This document shows, one piece after another, positions 20,184 through 28,357 of a stretch of 64,000 nt of DNA. Origin of the DNA: VRUE01 sp963728045 (GTDB taxonomy: Bacteria > Actinomycetota > Thermoleophilia > Solirubrobacterales > 70-9). Each line of letters opens with the position of its first letter. The first letter of the stretch is position 1. The stretch lies in the NCBI GenBank assembly GCA_963728045.1, contig CAVSIE010000002.1, positions 1,116,001-1,180,000 of the forward strand, in the 5' to 3' direction. The notes beneath the pieces are model-generated. The model was given only the letters and a program-made list of their open reading frames with translations. It searched no databases and had not been told where the DNA came from. Position numbers and translations under genes: made by a program.

Positions 20184-23100
20184 ATGAACCAGTCGATTCG
20201 CCGCATCCCGATAGCCGCAGCCTTCGTGCTGCTGGTAGCGCTCATCGTGCCGTTGGCCTTGGCCGCGGCTAAAGGACCGGCGGGCAAGAATTTGACCCCG
20301 CCATTGCCTCCTTCCCTACAAGGCCTGAAACCGGGTTCCGAGTCCGCCAAGAGCGAAGAAGACACACGCATCCCCGGCCACTACATCGTCGTCTTCAAGG
20401 CGTCTGTGACAGCTCCGGCAAGCCTCGCCCAAGCCCAGGTCGCCGACCACGACGGCGAGCTCGGCTTCGTCTACCGCCATGCGCTCAAGGGCTACTCGGC
20501 TGAACTCTCAAAGGACGCCGTGCAAGAGCTGCGCGATGACCCGAGAGTGCGTTATGTGGCTCCCAACGAGGAAATCGAAACCTTCGCTCAGACCATCCCC
20601 ACCGGCATCGAACGGATCGAAGCGACCAAAAACGCGCTCGCCGACATCGACGGGGTAGACGACGCACGAGTGAACGTTGACGTCGCCGTCATCGACAGCG
20701 GCGTGGAGCTGGAAAAAGTGAAACAAAACGACCTGAACGTCGCTGGCCGCGTCGACTGCAGCGGGGCCAAATGCGTCGAAGGCGTCGGCTATGACGATTT
20801 CGGCAGCCACGGCACCCATGTCGCCGGGACGATCGGCGCGATCGACAACGGCATCGGCGTCGTCGGCGTCGCCCCCGGAGCGCGGATCTGGTCGGTACGC
20901 GTCTTCAACGACCAAGGCGTGGGCAGCACCGCGACCATCGCTGCCGGCATCGACTGGGTGACCTCCACGATCACTGACGGAAACCCATCCAACGACATCG
21001 AGGTCGCCAACATGAGCGTTGGCTGCCGCTGCGAGGGGGCAATTGTCGAAAACGCGATCTCCGGCTACAAAGAAGGCGAAAAAGAAGTGCTCGGCATGGT
21101 CGACAGGGGAGTCGTGCCTGTCGTCGCCGCCGGGAACGAAACAGCCGACGCCAGCTTCTTCTCGCCGGCGCGCAACCCGGACGCGATCACGGTCGCCGCG
21201 CTGGCCGATTCAGACGGCAAAGCCGGCGGCCTCGGATCGGATAAATGCGAAGGGTGGGAATTCAGCGACGACGAGCTCGCTCCGTTCAGCAACTACGGCG
21301 ATGCGGTCGACATCGCCGCGCCGGGCATGTGCATCCTGTCGACTGTCACGAACACGGTGGAATATTGGTACAAGTCCGGCACCTCGATGGCCGCCCCCCA
21401 TGTGACGGGCGCCGCCGCCCTCCTCGCGGCCAAATCGAATCCCAACTCCCAAGCCGACGTCGAAGCGATCCGCAACACGCTGGTCCAAGGCGGAAACCTG
21501 ACCTGGGAGGACCTCTACATCGATCGCGTCCCGGAGCCTCTCCTCGACGTCAGCGACGCCGCCAACGGCACCGAAGCCGTGACCGGCTTCGCCTACCCGA
21601 TCCGCGCAACTGGCGCCACCCTCAACGGCAAGATCGACCCCAACGGCCTGAGCACCAGCTACAAGTTCGAATACGGGACCACCGAATCCTATGGCCAGAG
21701 CATGCCAGCCAGCCCGAAATCAGTCGGCTCGGGATCGGCTCACGTCACGGTCAGTGAGGTCATTGACGGGCTCAAACCGGAAACGACCTACCACTTCCGC
21801 CTCGTCGCCACCACTTCCAAAGGCACGATCAATGGCGTCGACCGGACCTTCAAGACCTCAGCGTGGACTGGGCGACACGTGCCAAACCCCGGCGGCTACC
21901 TCTACACCGTCTCCTGCCGCACCCGAGACCTCTGCGTCGCAGCAGGCCAACAGTGGTACCACGGGGAAGCCTACTTCGCCGAGTGGAATGGCAAAGCCTG
22001 GACGAAGTCGCCGGCCGAGTGGAGCGAATGGGACCGTGACACCCCGCTCGATGTCGAGTGCTGGGCGCTGTACTCCCCAACAGACTGGGAGTGCATCGCG
22101 GTCGGCTACTCATACCATGACGAAGGACCATTCAGTTACGAAGTGCCTTACCTAGCTGAAACCTCCGGCAATTCTCCAGTGAGCTGGAACCTCGAATCCA
22201 TAGGATCGATCGACGGCGACAAATACACTTGGCTCGGCGGCATCTCGTGCACCGGGACTGAAGTGGTTGAAGGAGAAGGGGAATGGGACACCTTCTGCAT
22301 GGCTGTTGGGCGCGCCGGGCCTGCCACCGGAACTGCCGGCCTGCTCTCGGCGACCCACAACGCCAGCGGAGAATGGAAAATTCTACCGACCGTGCCGGGC
22401 GAAATGGCATGGAACGACGTCTCCTGCGCATCGCCATCGGCCTGTGTCGCCGTCGGCTACCACGGCTCGACCTCGCATTGGAATGGCAGCAAATGGACTT
22501 TGGGAACGGCGGCAGCCGATGGCTATAGGACCGGGGTGTCATGCGCCTCTGCGGAAATGTGCATTGCTCTTGGGTATAAACTAAAATCTGGTACCGAAGA
22601 ACCGGTTGCAGAACTATGGGACGGTAAAAACTGGTCGCTGCTGTCTGTGCCCAACTCAGAAGGAGGCGAGCGGCTCAATGACGTCGAGTGCGTGACAGCC
22701 ACGGACTGCACCGCAACCTATGAACTCATTGGCGAAAATAAAACTCAAGCCAGCACGCTGCGGTGGAACGGAAAAGAATTCACAATTCAGTCCGCTGGCT
22801 TCTTCCCAAAGGGGAATACGGGGCTACTCGGACTTTCGTGTCTACTCAACAATCGTTGCATGGGAGTTGGGCATCAGATCGGTGGAGACGCGGCGCTAAG
22901 CCTAAGCAGAGGCTGGGATGCACCTACGGCTAGCACAAAAGCAGCGTCCGCGGTGACTCACTCGAAAGCAACCTTGAATGCTTCGGTCAATCCAGAGGGC
23001 TTTACGACCAACTATCAGTTCGAATACGGGACCACTACAGCTTATGGCTCCAAAAGCCCCCCCTCACCGAAATCGATCGGATCGGGCTCGGGAGCAGTTT

Positions 23101-24347
23101 CGGTAAGCGAGAACCTCGTCGGCCTCGTGCCTAACACGACCTACCATTACCGAGTCGTAGCCAGCAATGCCGAAGGTACGAGCTATGGTCAGAACCAAAC
23201 GTTCACGACTACGTTGCCCCATGTTCCGCTGCTCGAAGCCGAAAAATACCCAGCTTCGGTCTCCGGCCCCCAGGTCACAGCACACAAGCTCACAGTCTCA
23301 AAAGGCAATGGGATCCAGTGCACCAACGCTCAGTTCAGCGCTACGGCCACCGGACCAACAGCGAGCTTCTCGCTCACCCCGACGATGAGCTCATGTCTCT
23401 TCCTTGGCCAGAAAACAACTTGGAACATGAATAGCTGCTCCTACAAACACAACGTGGCTAACGCTGGCCCCCCGTACAGTGCCAGCATGGACATCGCCTG
23501 CTCCAAAGCAGGCGATGAAATCGTCATCAGCAATTCCTACTGCACAGTCCGGGTTCCGGCCCAGTCTGGTCTCAAAGCCATTGAATTGGCTAATTCAGGC
23601 GAAGGCACCGAAAGGGCGATTACCATCACCTACAACGCGACCGGGATTTCCTTCAAAGAAGAAGGCATTCTTTGCCACGGTCCCGGCTCTCACACGAACG
23701 GGACCTACACGGGGACGACGAAACTCTCGGCGCTCGACGCTAACGGGAAAGCCAACGGTCTGTACATCTCGGGGGGTGGGACTCAGGGGGTATTCATCAG
23801 TGGCAAAGAATCCAGCGAAGAAGCACTAAAACCAAAGCTGACTGCTGAAAAATATCCGGTGGCTCTCTCCGGCCCCCAGGTCACAGCACACAAGCTCACA
23901 GTCTCAAAAGGCAATGGGATCCAGTGCACCAACGCTCAGTTCAGCGCTACGGCCACCGGACCAACAGCGAGCTTCTCGCTCACCCCGACGATGAGCTCAT
24001 GTCTCTTCCTTGGCCAGAAAACAACTTGGAACATGAATAGCTGCTCCTACAAACACAACGTGGCTAACGCTGGCCCCCCGTACAGTGCCAGCATGGACAT
24101 CGCCTGCTCCAAAGCAGGCGATGAAATCGTCATCAGCAATTCCTACTGCACAGTCCGGGTTCCGGCCCAGTCTGGTCTCAAAGCCATTGAATTGGCTAAT
24201 TCAGGCGAAGGCACCGAAAGGGCGATTACCATCACCTACAACGCGACCGGGATTTCCTTCAAAGAAGAAGGCATTCTTTGCCACGGTCCCGGCTCTCACA
24301 CGAACGGGACCTACACGGGGACGACTAAATTGGCTGGGTTTAACTAA
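20184..24347 (+). CDS. Secreted subtilisin-like serine protease (S8) with C-terminal tandem repeats
   Basis: The 1387-residue protein starts at ATG 20184 behind GGGGAGG. After the signal peptide comes an I9-type propeptide (HYIVVFKASV to RVRYVAPNEEIE). The catalytic triad is Asp171 (VAVIDSGVE), His209 (GSHGTHVAG) and Ser401 (GTSMAAPHVTGAAALL), with the oxyanion Asn318 (VAAGNE). Two FN3-like modules (SYKFEYGTTESYG and NYQFEYGTTTAYG, both ending in TTYH-x-R-V-A) flank a region with Cys-rich propeller-like strands (YTVSCRTRDLCVAAG, DVSCASPSACVAVGY). The C-terminal third is two identical 153-residue repeats. An exported protease for surface processing or nutrition. Confidence 0.9.
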   Translation: MNQSIRRIPIAAAFVLLVALIVPLALAAAKGPAGKNLTPPLPPSLQGLKPGSESAKSEEDTRIPGHYIVVFKASVTAPASLAQAQVADHDGELGFVYRHALKGYSAELSKDAVQELRDDPRVRYVAPNEEIETFAQTIPTGIERIEATKNALADIDGVDDARVNVDVAVIDSGVELEKVKQNDLNVAGRVDCSGAKCVEGVGYDDFGSHGTHVAGTIGAIDNGIGVVGVAPGARIWSVRVFNDQGVGSTATIAAGIDWVTSTITDGNPSNDIEVANMSVGCRCEGAIVENAISGYKEGEKEVLGMVDRGVVPVVAAGNETADASFFSPARNPDAITVAALADSDGKAGGLGSDKCEGWEFSDDELAPFSNYGDAVDIAAPGMCILSTVTNTVEYWYKSGTSMAAPHVTGAAALLAAKSNPNSQADVEAIRNTLVQGGNLTWEDLYIDRVPEPLLDVSDAANGTEAVTGFAYPIRATGATLNGKIDPNGLSTSYKFEYGTTESYGQSMPASPKSVGSGSAHVTVSEVIDGLKPETTYHFRLVATTSKGTINGVDRTFKTSAWTGRHVPNPGGYLYTVSCRTRDLCVAAGQQWYHGEAYFAEWNGKAWTKSPAEWSEWDRDTPLDVECWALYSPTDWECIAVGYSYHDEGPFSYEVPYLAETSGNSPVSWNLESIGSIDGDKYTWLGGISCTGTEVVEGEGEWDTFCMAVGRAGPATGTAGLLSATHNASGEWKILPTVPGEMAWNDVSCASPSACVAVGYHGSTSHWNGSKWTLGTAAADGYRTGVSCASAEMCIALGYKLKSGTEEPVAELWDGKNWSLLSVPNSEGGERLNDVECVTATDCTATYELIGENKTQASTLRWNGKEFTIQSAGFFPKGNTGLLGLSCLLNNRCMGVGHQIGGDAALSLSRGWDAPTASTKAASAVTHSKATLNASVNPEGFTTNYQFEYGTTTAYGSKSPPSPKSIGSGSGAVSVSENLVGLVPNTTYHYRVVASNAEGTSYGQNQTFTTTLPHVPLLEAEKYPASVSGPQVTAHKLTVSKGNGIQCTNAQFSATATGPTASFSLTPTMSSCLFLGQKTTWNMNSCSYKHNVANAGPPYSASMDIACSKAGDEIVISNSYCTVRVPAQSGLKAIELANSGEGTERAITITYNATGISFKEEGILCHGPGSHTNGTYTGTTKLSALDANGKANGLYISGGGTQGVFISGKESSEEALKPKLTAEKYPVALSGPQVTAHKLTVSKGNGIQCTNAQFSATATGPTASFSLTPTMSSCLFLGQKTTWNMNSCSYKHNVANAGPPYSASMDIACSKAGDEIVISNSYCTVRVPAQSGLKAIELANSGEGTERAITITYNATGISFKEEGILCHGPGSHTNGTYTGTTKLAGFN
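23260..23719 (+). repeat. Direct repeat copy 1 (460 bp, perfect)
   Basis: Identical base for base to 23866-24325. It encodes residues about 1026-1179 of the S8 protease. The offset is 606 bp, exactly 202 codons, so the frame is kept. Confidence 0.97.
23866..24325 (+). repeat. Direct repeat copy 2 (460 bp, perfect)
   Basis: Second copy of the in-frame duplication at the very end of the protease gene. The two copies are separated by 146 bp of unique sequence that encodes a short linker. Confidence 0.97.
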
Positions 24348-24376
24348 GTCGCGGGAGACTGCGACGGAGAAAGTGA

Positions 24377-24416
24377 AAAGAGGCCACCGGCAAGGGTGCC
24401 GGTGGCCTCTTTGTGT
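24377..24416 (+). terminator. Rho-independent terminator after the protease gene
   Basis: A perfect 16-bp stem (24377-24392 with 24397-24412) and loop AGGG; the stem ends in AAA/TTT and is followed by TGTGTG. It closes the plus-strand cluster of exported proteins and, being symmetrical, may also stop the convergent minus-strand gene. Confidence 0.9.
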
Positions 24417-24449
24417 GTAAAGGGATCCTAGATGATTGCCTCAACGAGC

Positions 24450-25136
24450 TCACGGAGATAGGCCGCCTGACTGCGCGGTGGAGATGCCGCCCGGAGGTGC
24501 GGGCGGTTTCGGCGGGGCTTTGGGAGCAGGCTTGGGCTTTGGTTTCTTTTGCCCCGGCTTCGTCCCACCGCGCGGGTGCGGCGCCATTTCCTGCAGGCGC
24601 ACCGGGAACACTGACACCCATTCGGCCAGCTCGAAGTGGGCGGCGGGGGCGTGTTCCCAGGAGAGGTGGAGGTGGTGGCCGCAGCCGTGGTGGGCGTCGC
24701 CGTCGTAGCCGACCCAGCGGAAGGGGGCGGCGGGTTTGTTCTGCAGCGGCTCGGCCCATTTGGCGAGGCGGGTGATGCCGTTCCAGGCGGCGTCGCAGCG
24801 GTTGGTGGCGTTCAGCGGCACGATGTCGACCGCGAGGCCGTTGTAATGGTCGGAGCGCCGCACGTGACAGCCGCGGCAGCCGACGTGGTCGGCGCCGAGC
24901 GGCCCCGAGTAGCCGTCGGTGACGTAGATCGGGAAGCGCTGGGCGATCCAGCGCAGGTTGGGGACGATCCGCTGGTCGACCATGTCGCCTTCTTCGTGCG
25001 GGATCGAGGCCGGGATCGGGACGATTTCGCCCGCCGCGTAGCTGATCCGCGTGCTCGCCGGGCCGGCGCTCGCCGCCGCAGGCAGGAGGAAGCAGAGCGC
25101 GGCCGCGAGGACCGCTGCGATCGTCAGCTTGCGCAT
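24450..25136 (-). CDS. Secreted M15-like peptidase (D-Ala-D-Ala type)
   Basis: The 228-residue protein has a signal peptide ending AAASA. The motif SDHYNGLAVDIVP (Ser-x-His...Asp) followed about 65 residues later by CGHHLHLSW gives the His/Asp/His zinc set of M15 / D-Ala-D-Ala carboxypeptidase-like enzymes, which cut peptidoglycan stems. The C-terminus is a Pro/Lys-rich tail (KPKPKPAPKAPPKPP), suited to wall binding. Four Cys in the catalytic domain suggest disulfides. It starts at ATG 25136. Substrate and activity are inferred from motifs only. Confidence 0.65.
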   Translation of the reverse strand: MRKLTIAAVLAAALCFLLPAAASAGPASTRISYAAGEIVPIPASIPHEEGDMVDQRIVPNLRWIAQRFPIYVTDGYSGPLGADHVGCRGCHVRRSDHYNGLAVDIVPLNATNRCDAAWNGITRLAKWAEPLQNKPAAPFRWVGYDGDAHHGCGHHLHLSWEHAPAAHFELAEWVSVFPVRLQEMAPHPRGGTKPGQKKPKPKPAPKAPPKPPAPPGGISTAQSGGLSP

Positions 25137-25238
25137 GCCTGCCTTATCGACGCCTCCTCGATCTGCTTGAGAACCGCAGGCGGGCGACGAGTTGCACCCC
25201 CGCTTCGAAAAAGGAACGCTCGCATACCATTTCTTCCC

Positions 25239-25673
25239 ATGGCGGCTCCGCTTACCACCCGTTCGGATTGGCTCGCCGCCAATCCACCAGCTGCTGGGAA
25301 GCTGACTCAGACCCTCGCGGGGGTAGCTCGGCGTGACCGCGTTGGTGAGGACTTTCGCCACTCCGTGCGCGAGTTCTTGGACGAGTTCGCCCTGCGCGTC
25401 GATGCCCACTCTCGCGCCGAAGCGGTCGACGAGCCGCCGCCGCCAACGGGAGACCCACGCCACGACGCCTTCCTTGGCGCACTGGCCGAGCACCTTGCGC
25501 TTGCTCACGACCTAAAGCGGCCCTCCTGGTCGGTCGAGCCCGACCGCTTCCTGGACCGCTTCTGGTTCGTCAGCGACATCCCCGGATTCCGCGCGACCGC
25601 GATCGCCCAAGCGCCTGCCGCCTTCCGCCGCCGCGGCGTGTTCGTTCCCGAGCGCTCTCTGCACCGCGTCTGA
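25239..25673 (+). CDS. Partner protein of a DUF6036-type nucleotidyltransferase
   Basis: The 144-residue soluble protein is helical in its first half and charged throughout, and ends in AAFRRRGVFVPERSLHRV. No domain is recognised with certainty. It lies three bases upstream of a predicted nucleotidyltransferase on the same strand, the layout of a toxin-antitoxin or abortive-infection pair. It starts at ATG 25239; no clear Shine-Dalgarno. Confidence 0.55.
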   Translation: MAAPLTTRSDWLAANPPAAGKLTQTLAGVARRDRVGEDFRHSVREFLDEFALRVDAHSRAEAVDEPPPPTGDPRHDAFLGALAEHLALAHDLKRPSWSVEPDRFLDRFWFVSDIPGFRATAIAQAPAAFRRRGVFVPERSLHRV

Positions 25674-25676
25674 GCG

Positions 25677-26183
25677 ATGGACCGAGGCGAGATCACCGAC
25701 GCGCTCACAGCGCTGGCCGCAGAGCTCGAGCGGCGTGGCGTCAGCGCGGAGATGTACGTCGTAGGCGGCGCTGCGATCGCCCTCGCCTTCGACGAGAGGC
25801 GCTCGACGCGGGACATCGACGCGGTCTTCGAGCCGAAGCAGGTCGTCTACGAGGCCGCCACGGTTGTCGGCGAAGAACGTGGGCTGCCCCCGGGTTGGCT
25901 CAACGACGCCGTCAAGGGCTTCCTGGCAGGAGACGATCCAGCCGCATCGCCGGTCCTCGACCTGCCGGGCTTGCGTTGCCTGGCGGCGTCCCCACAGACG
26001 CTGCTCGCCCTCAAGGTCCTCGCCCACCGGGTCGGTGAGGACGAGGAGGACCTGCGCCTGCTTGCGGCCGAGCTGGGACTTGAGCGTGCCGATGAGATCC
26101 TCGCCGTAGCCGAGCGAACTTACGGCGACCGACTCGATCCCGCGGCCCGCTTCTTCGTCGAACAGGTCTTCGAGGCCAGGTAA
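25677..26183 (+). CDS. DUF6036-like nucleotidyltransferase
   Basis: The 168-residue protein has the nucleotidyltransferase signature: VVGGAAIALAFDERRSTRDID gives the Gly-Gly and Asp-x-Asp (DID) residues. The order of elements matches the AbiEii/MNT-like minimal nucleotidyltransferases often found as toxin or antitoxin. It lies three bases after the 144-residue partner, so the two should be made together. A second nucleotidyltransferase module of different type lies 5 kb away at 31.2-32.0 kb. Confidence 0.65.
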   Translation: MDRGEITDALTALAAELERRGVSAEMYVVGGAAIALAFDERRSTRDIDAVFEPKQVVYEAATVVGEERGLPPGWLNDAVKGFLAGDDPAASPVLDLPGLRCLAASPQTLLALKVLAHRVGEDEEDLRLLAAELGLERADEILAVAERTYGDRLDPAARFFVEQVFEAR

Positions 26184-26288
26184 GTAAACGCTACGGGCCA
26201 CGACCCATTGCGTGGCTAATCAATGAGCGTTACAGAGTTGGAACACTCCGCGCAACACACGCGCGTCCATTGCTCCTACGGTTGGCGG

Positions 26289-26506
26289 ATGCCCCTCCTA
26301 AACAACATCATCGAGCAGGCCGCGACCGCGTTTGGCCTGATGGCGGCGCTTATTGCGGTCTGTGGATTCGTGGGCCACGCGAGGCCGGTGCTCAAAGGGG
26401 AGGACGAGGCAAAGGTCCGGCACGCGACCGTGATCGGTGGCCTTGGCGGCTTGGGGTCGCATTGAAACTTGTTGTCATAGGCATATCTGCCAAGATAGGC
26501 CTGTAA
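26289..26506 (+). pseudogene. Tiny two-helix membrane protein with a one-base frameshift
   Basis: Read from ATG 26289 it gives one membrane helix (FGLMAALIAVCGFVG), a polar hinge with KGEDEAKVRH, and then stops after a run of four G near 26455. Adding one G continues into VALKLVVIGISAKIGL, a second hydrophobic helix, and stops at 26506, four bases before the next gene. The repaired protein has about 72 residues. A homopolymer miscall is likely. Function unknown. Confidence 0.45.
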
Positions 26507-26510
26507 CGCG

Positions 26511-26708
26511 ATGACCGAGGGCAAGGCAATAGTCCTGTACTTGATGTGCATGTGCCTCGCCGGAGGTGCGATGGGTGTGGTGACTGTGCTCACCGAACCC
26601 AGCGGAGAAGTCTTCGCCGTGGCGGTGACGCTGATCGCCATAGTCGGCGGCATCGCTGCGTCAGAGGTCGTCTCGCGCACGATGCCGCCCGAAGGCGACC
26701 ACGACTAA
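26511..26708 (+). CDS. Tiny two-helix membrane protein
   Basis: The 65-residue protein has two hydrophobic segments (IVLYLMCMCLAGGAMGVVTV and FAVAVTLIAIVGGIAA) and a charged C-terminus (PPEGDHD). It follows the previous small membrane gene by four bases and probably forms a pair with it. No family recognised. Confidence 0.45.
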   Translation: MTEGKAIVLYLMCMCLAGGAMGVVTVLTEPSGEVFAVAVTLIAIVGGIAASEVVSRTMPPEGDHD

Positions 26709-26750
26709 GCGCTGAGAATGCCACCCGGGCGGTAGGGTTCCGCTCTGCTT

Positions 26751-28349
26751 ATGCCGACCGTTCGCGAGGCCAGCTACAACCTCTTCCGAGGGCACGGGAT
26801 GACGACGATCTTCGGCAACCCGGGCTCGACCGAGCTGCCGATGCTCGCCGACTTCCCCTCCGACTTCCGCTTCGTCCTCGGCCTGCAGGAGGCGATCGTG
26901 GTCGGGATGGCCGACGGCTACGCCCAGGCCTCGGGCAAAGTCGCGATGGCCAACCTGCACACCGCGCCCGGCGTCGGCAACGCGATGGGGGCAATCTTCA
27001 ACGCGCAGGCGAACCACTCGCCGGTGCTGGTCACCGCCGGCCAGCAGGTGCGGGCGCAGATGACCCTGCAGGCCAACCTGACCAACCGCGACGCGATCCG
27101 CATGCCGCACCCGCTGGTCAAGTGGGCCTACGAGCCGCCCCGGGCGGAGGACGTGCCGCTCGCCCTCGCTCGTGGCATACACATGGCCTCGCTGCCCCCG
27201 CGCGGGCCGGCCTTCGTCTCGCTGCCGATGGACGACTGGTACGCCGAGGTCGACGAGGCCGCCGCGGGCGAGGCGATCAAGCGCCGGGTCGCGAGCCGCG
27301 CCGTCGCCGACCCCGACTCGGTCCGCCGCCTCGCCGCGCACCTCGACAAAGCGAGCAACCCGGTCCTCGTCGCCGGCCCCGACGTCGATGCCAGCGGCGG
27401 CTGGGACGCCGCGATCGGCCTCAGCGAGCGCCAGCGGCTGCCGGTCTGGGCGACGCCGGCGCCAGGCGGCGGCCGCATCGGCTTCCCCGAGAACCACCCC
27501 AACTTCCGCGGCGTGCTGCCGCCAGCGATCGGCCCGGTCGCGCAGACGCTCGAGGGCCACGACCTGATCGTCACCGTCGGCACCTCGGTCTTCCCTTACT
27601 ACCCCCACATCCCCGGCCCGCTGCTACCCGAGGGCGCGCAGCTGGTGGCGATCACCAGCGACCCCGACGAGGCCGCCCGCGCCCCAATGGGATACGCGAT
27701 CGTCGCCGACGTGGCGCTGACCCTCGCCGCCCTGCTCGAGGCGGTGCCGGAGTCCTCGCGCCCCGTCCCCGAGCCCAACCCGGGCCCGACTGAAATCCCC
27801 GCCGAGGACCCTCTCAACTCCTCGACCGTGCACTCCGCCCTCGCCGAGGTCTTCCCCGAGGACGGCATCGTCGTGCTCGAGTCGCCCGCCAGCACCCTCG
27901 CCCTCCGTAACCAGATGCGGCTCTCGCGCCCGGGCAGCTACTACTTCAGCTCCGGCGGCGGGCTCGGCTTCGGCCTCCCCGCCTCGATCGGCGTCCAGCT
28001 GGCCCAGCCCGACCGCCCGGTCGTCTGCGTGCTCGGCGAGGGCTCGGCCCAGTACGCGATCGCCGCCTTCTGGACCGCGGCCGCCTACGACGTCCCGGTC
28101 ACCTTCCTCGTAATGCGCAACGAGGAGTACGCGATCCTCAAGTGGTTCGCCGACGTCGAGCAGGTGCAGGGCGCGCCCGGTCTCGACCTGCCGGCGCTCG
28201 AGGTCGCCGCCGTCGCCGAGGGCTACGGCGTCGAGTCCCACCGGGTCAAGGAGCGCGACGAGGTGCGCGACGCGCTCGCCAAGGCGTTCGCCTCCTCGAA
28301 GCCGGAGCTGGTCGAAGTCCCGGTCGCGCCGGGGATGTCACTCTTCTAA
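26751..28349 (+). CDS. Benzoylformate-decarboxylase-like ThDP enzyme
   Basis: The 532-residue ThDP enzyme resembles Pseudomonas putida benzoylformate decarboxylase along its whole length. The Ser26 equivalent is in FGNPGSTELP, the ThDP-activating Glu in LGLQEAIVVGMADG and the His70 equivalent in NLHTAPGVGNAMG. Three active-site positions differ: the His281 region FRYHQY is FPYYPH here, the metal motif GDGS is GEGS, and the NNGT ligand segment is RNEEY. The substrate is probably a 2-oxo acid but need not be benzoylformate. A TAGGGT hexamer lies 12 bases before the ATG. It is followed after eight bases by a 2-hydroxyacid dehydrogenase, fitting a hydroxyacid to oxoacid to aldehyde route. Confidence 0.8.
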   Translation: MPTVREASYNLFRGHGMTTIFGNPGSTELPMLADFPSDFRFVLGLQEAIVVGMADGYAQASGKVAMANLHTAPGVGNAMGAIFNAQANHSPVLVTAGQQVRAQMTLQANLTNRDAIRMPHPLVKWAYEPPRAEDVPLALARGIHMASLPPRGPAFVSLPMDDWYAEVDEAAAGEAIKRRVASRAVADPDSVRRLAAHLDKASNPVLVAGPDVDASGGWDAAIGLSERQRLPVWATPAPGGGRIGFPENHPNFRGVLPPAIGPVAQTLEGHDLIVTVGTSVFPYYPHIPGPLLPEGAQLVAITSDPDEAARAPMGYAIVADVALTLAALLEAVPESSRPVPEPNPGPTEIPAEDPLNSSTVHSALAEVFPEDGIVVLESPASTLALRNQMRLSRPGSYYFSSGGGLGFGLPASIGVQLAQPDRPVVCVLGEGSAQYAIAAFWTAAAYDVPVTFLVMRNEEYAILKWFADVEQVQGAPGLDLPALEVAAVAEGYGVESHRVKERDEVRDALAKAFASSKPELVEVPVAPGMSLF

Positions 28350-28357
28350 GAGACCCA

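Noticed and set aside
24636..25238. Longer reading of the 144-residue nucleotidyltransferase partner
   Set aside because: It overlaps the M15-like gene on the opposite strand and has shadow composition; ATG 25239 is a better start.
28142..28357. Longer N-terminus for the FAD/Fe-S dehydrogenase
   Set aside because: The upstream in-frame stretch lies inside the decarboxylase gene and is an Arg-rich shadow; ATG 28358 follows the upstream stop by eight bases.
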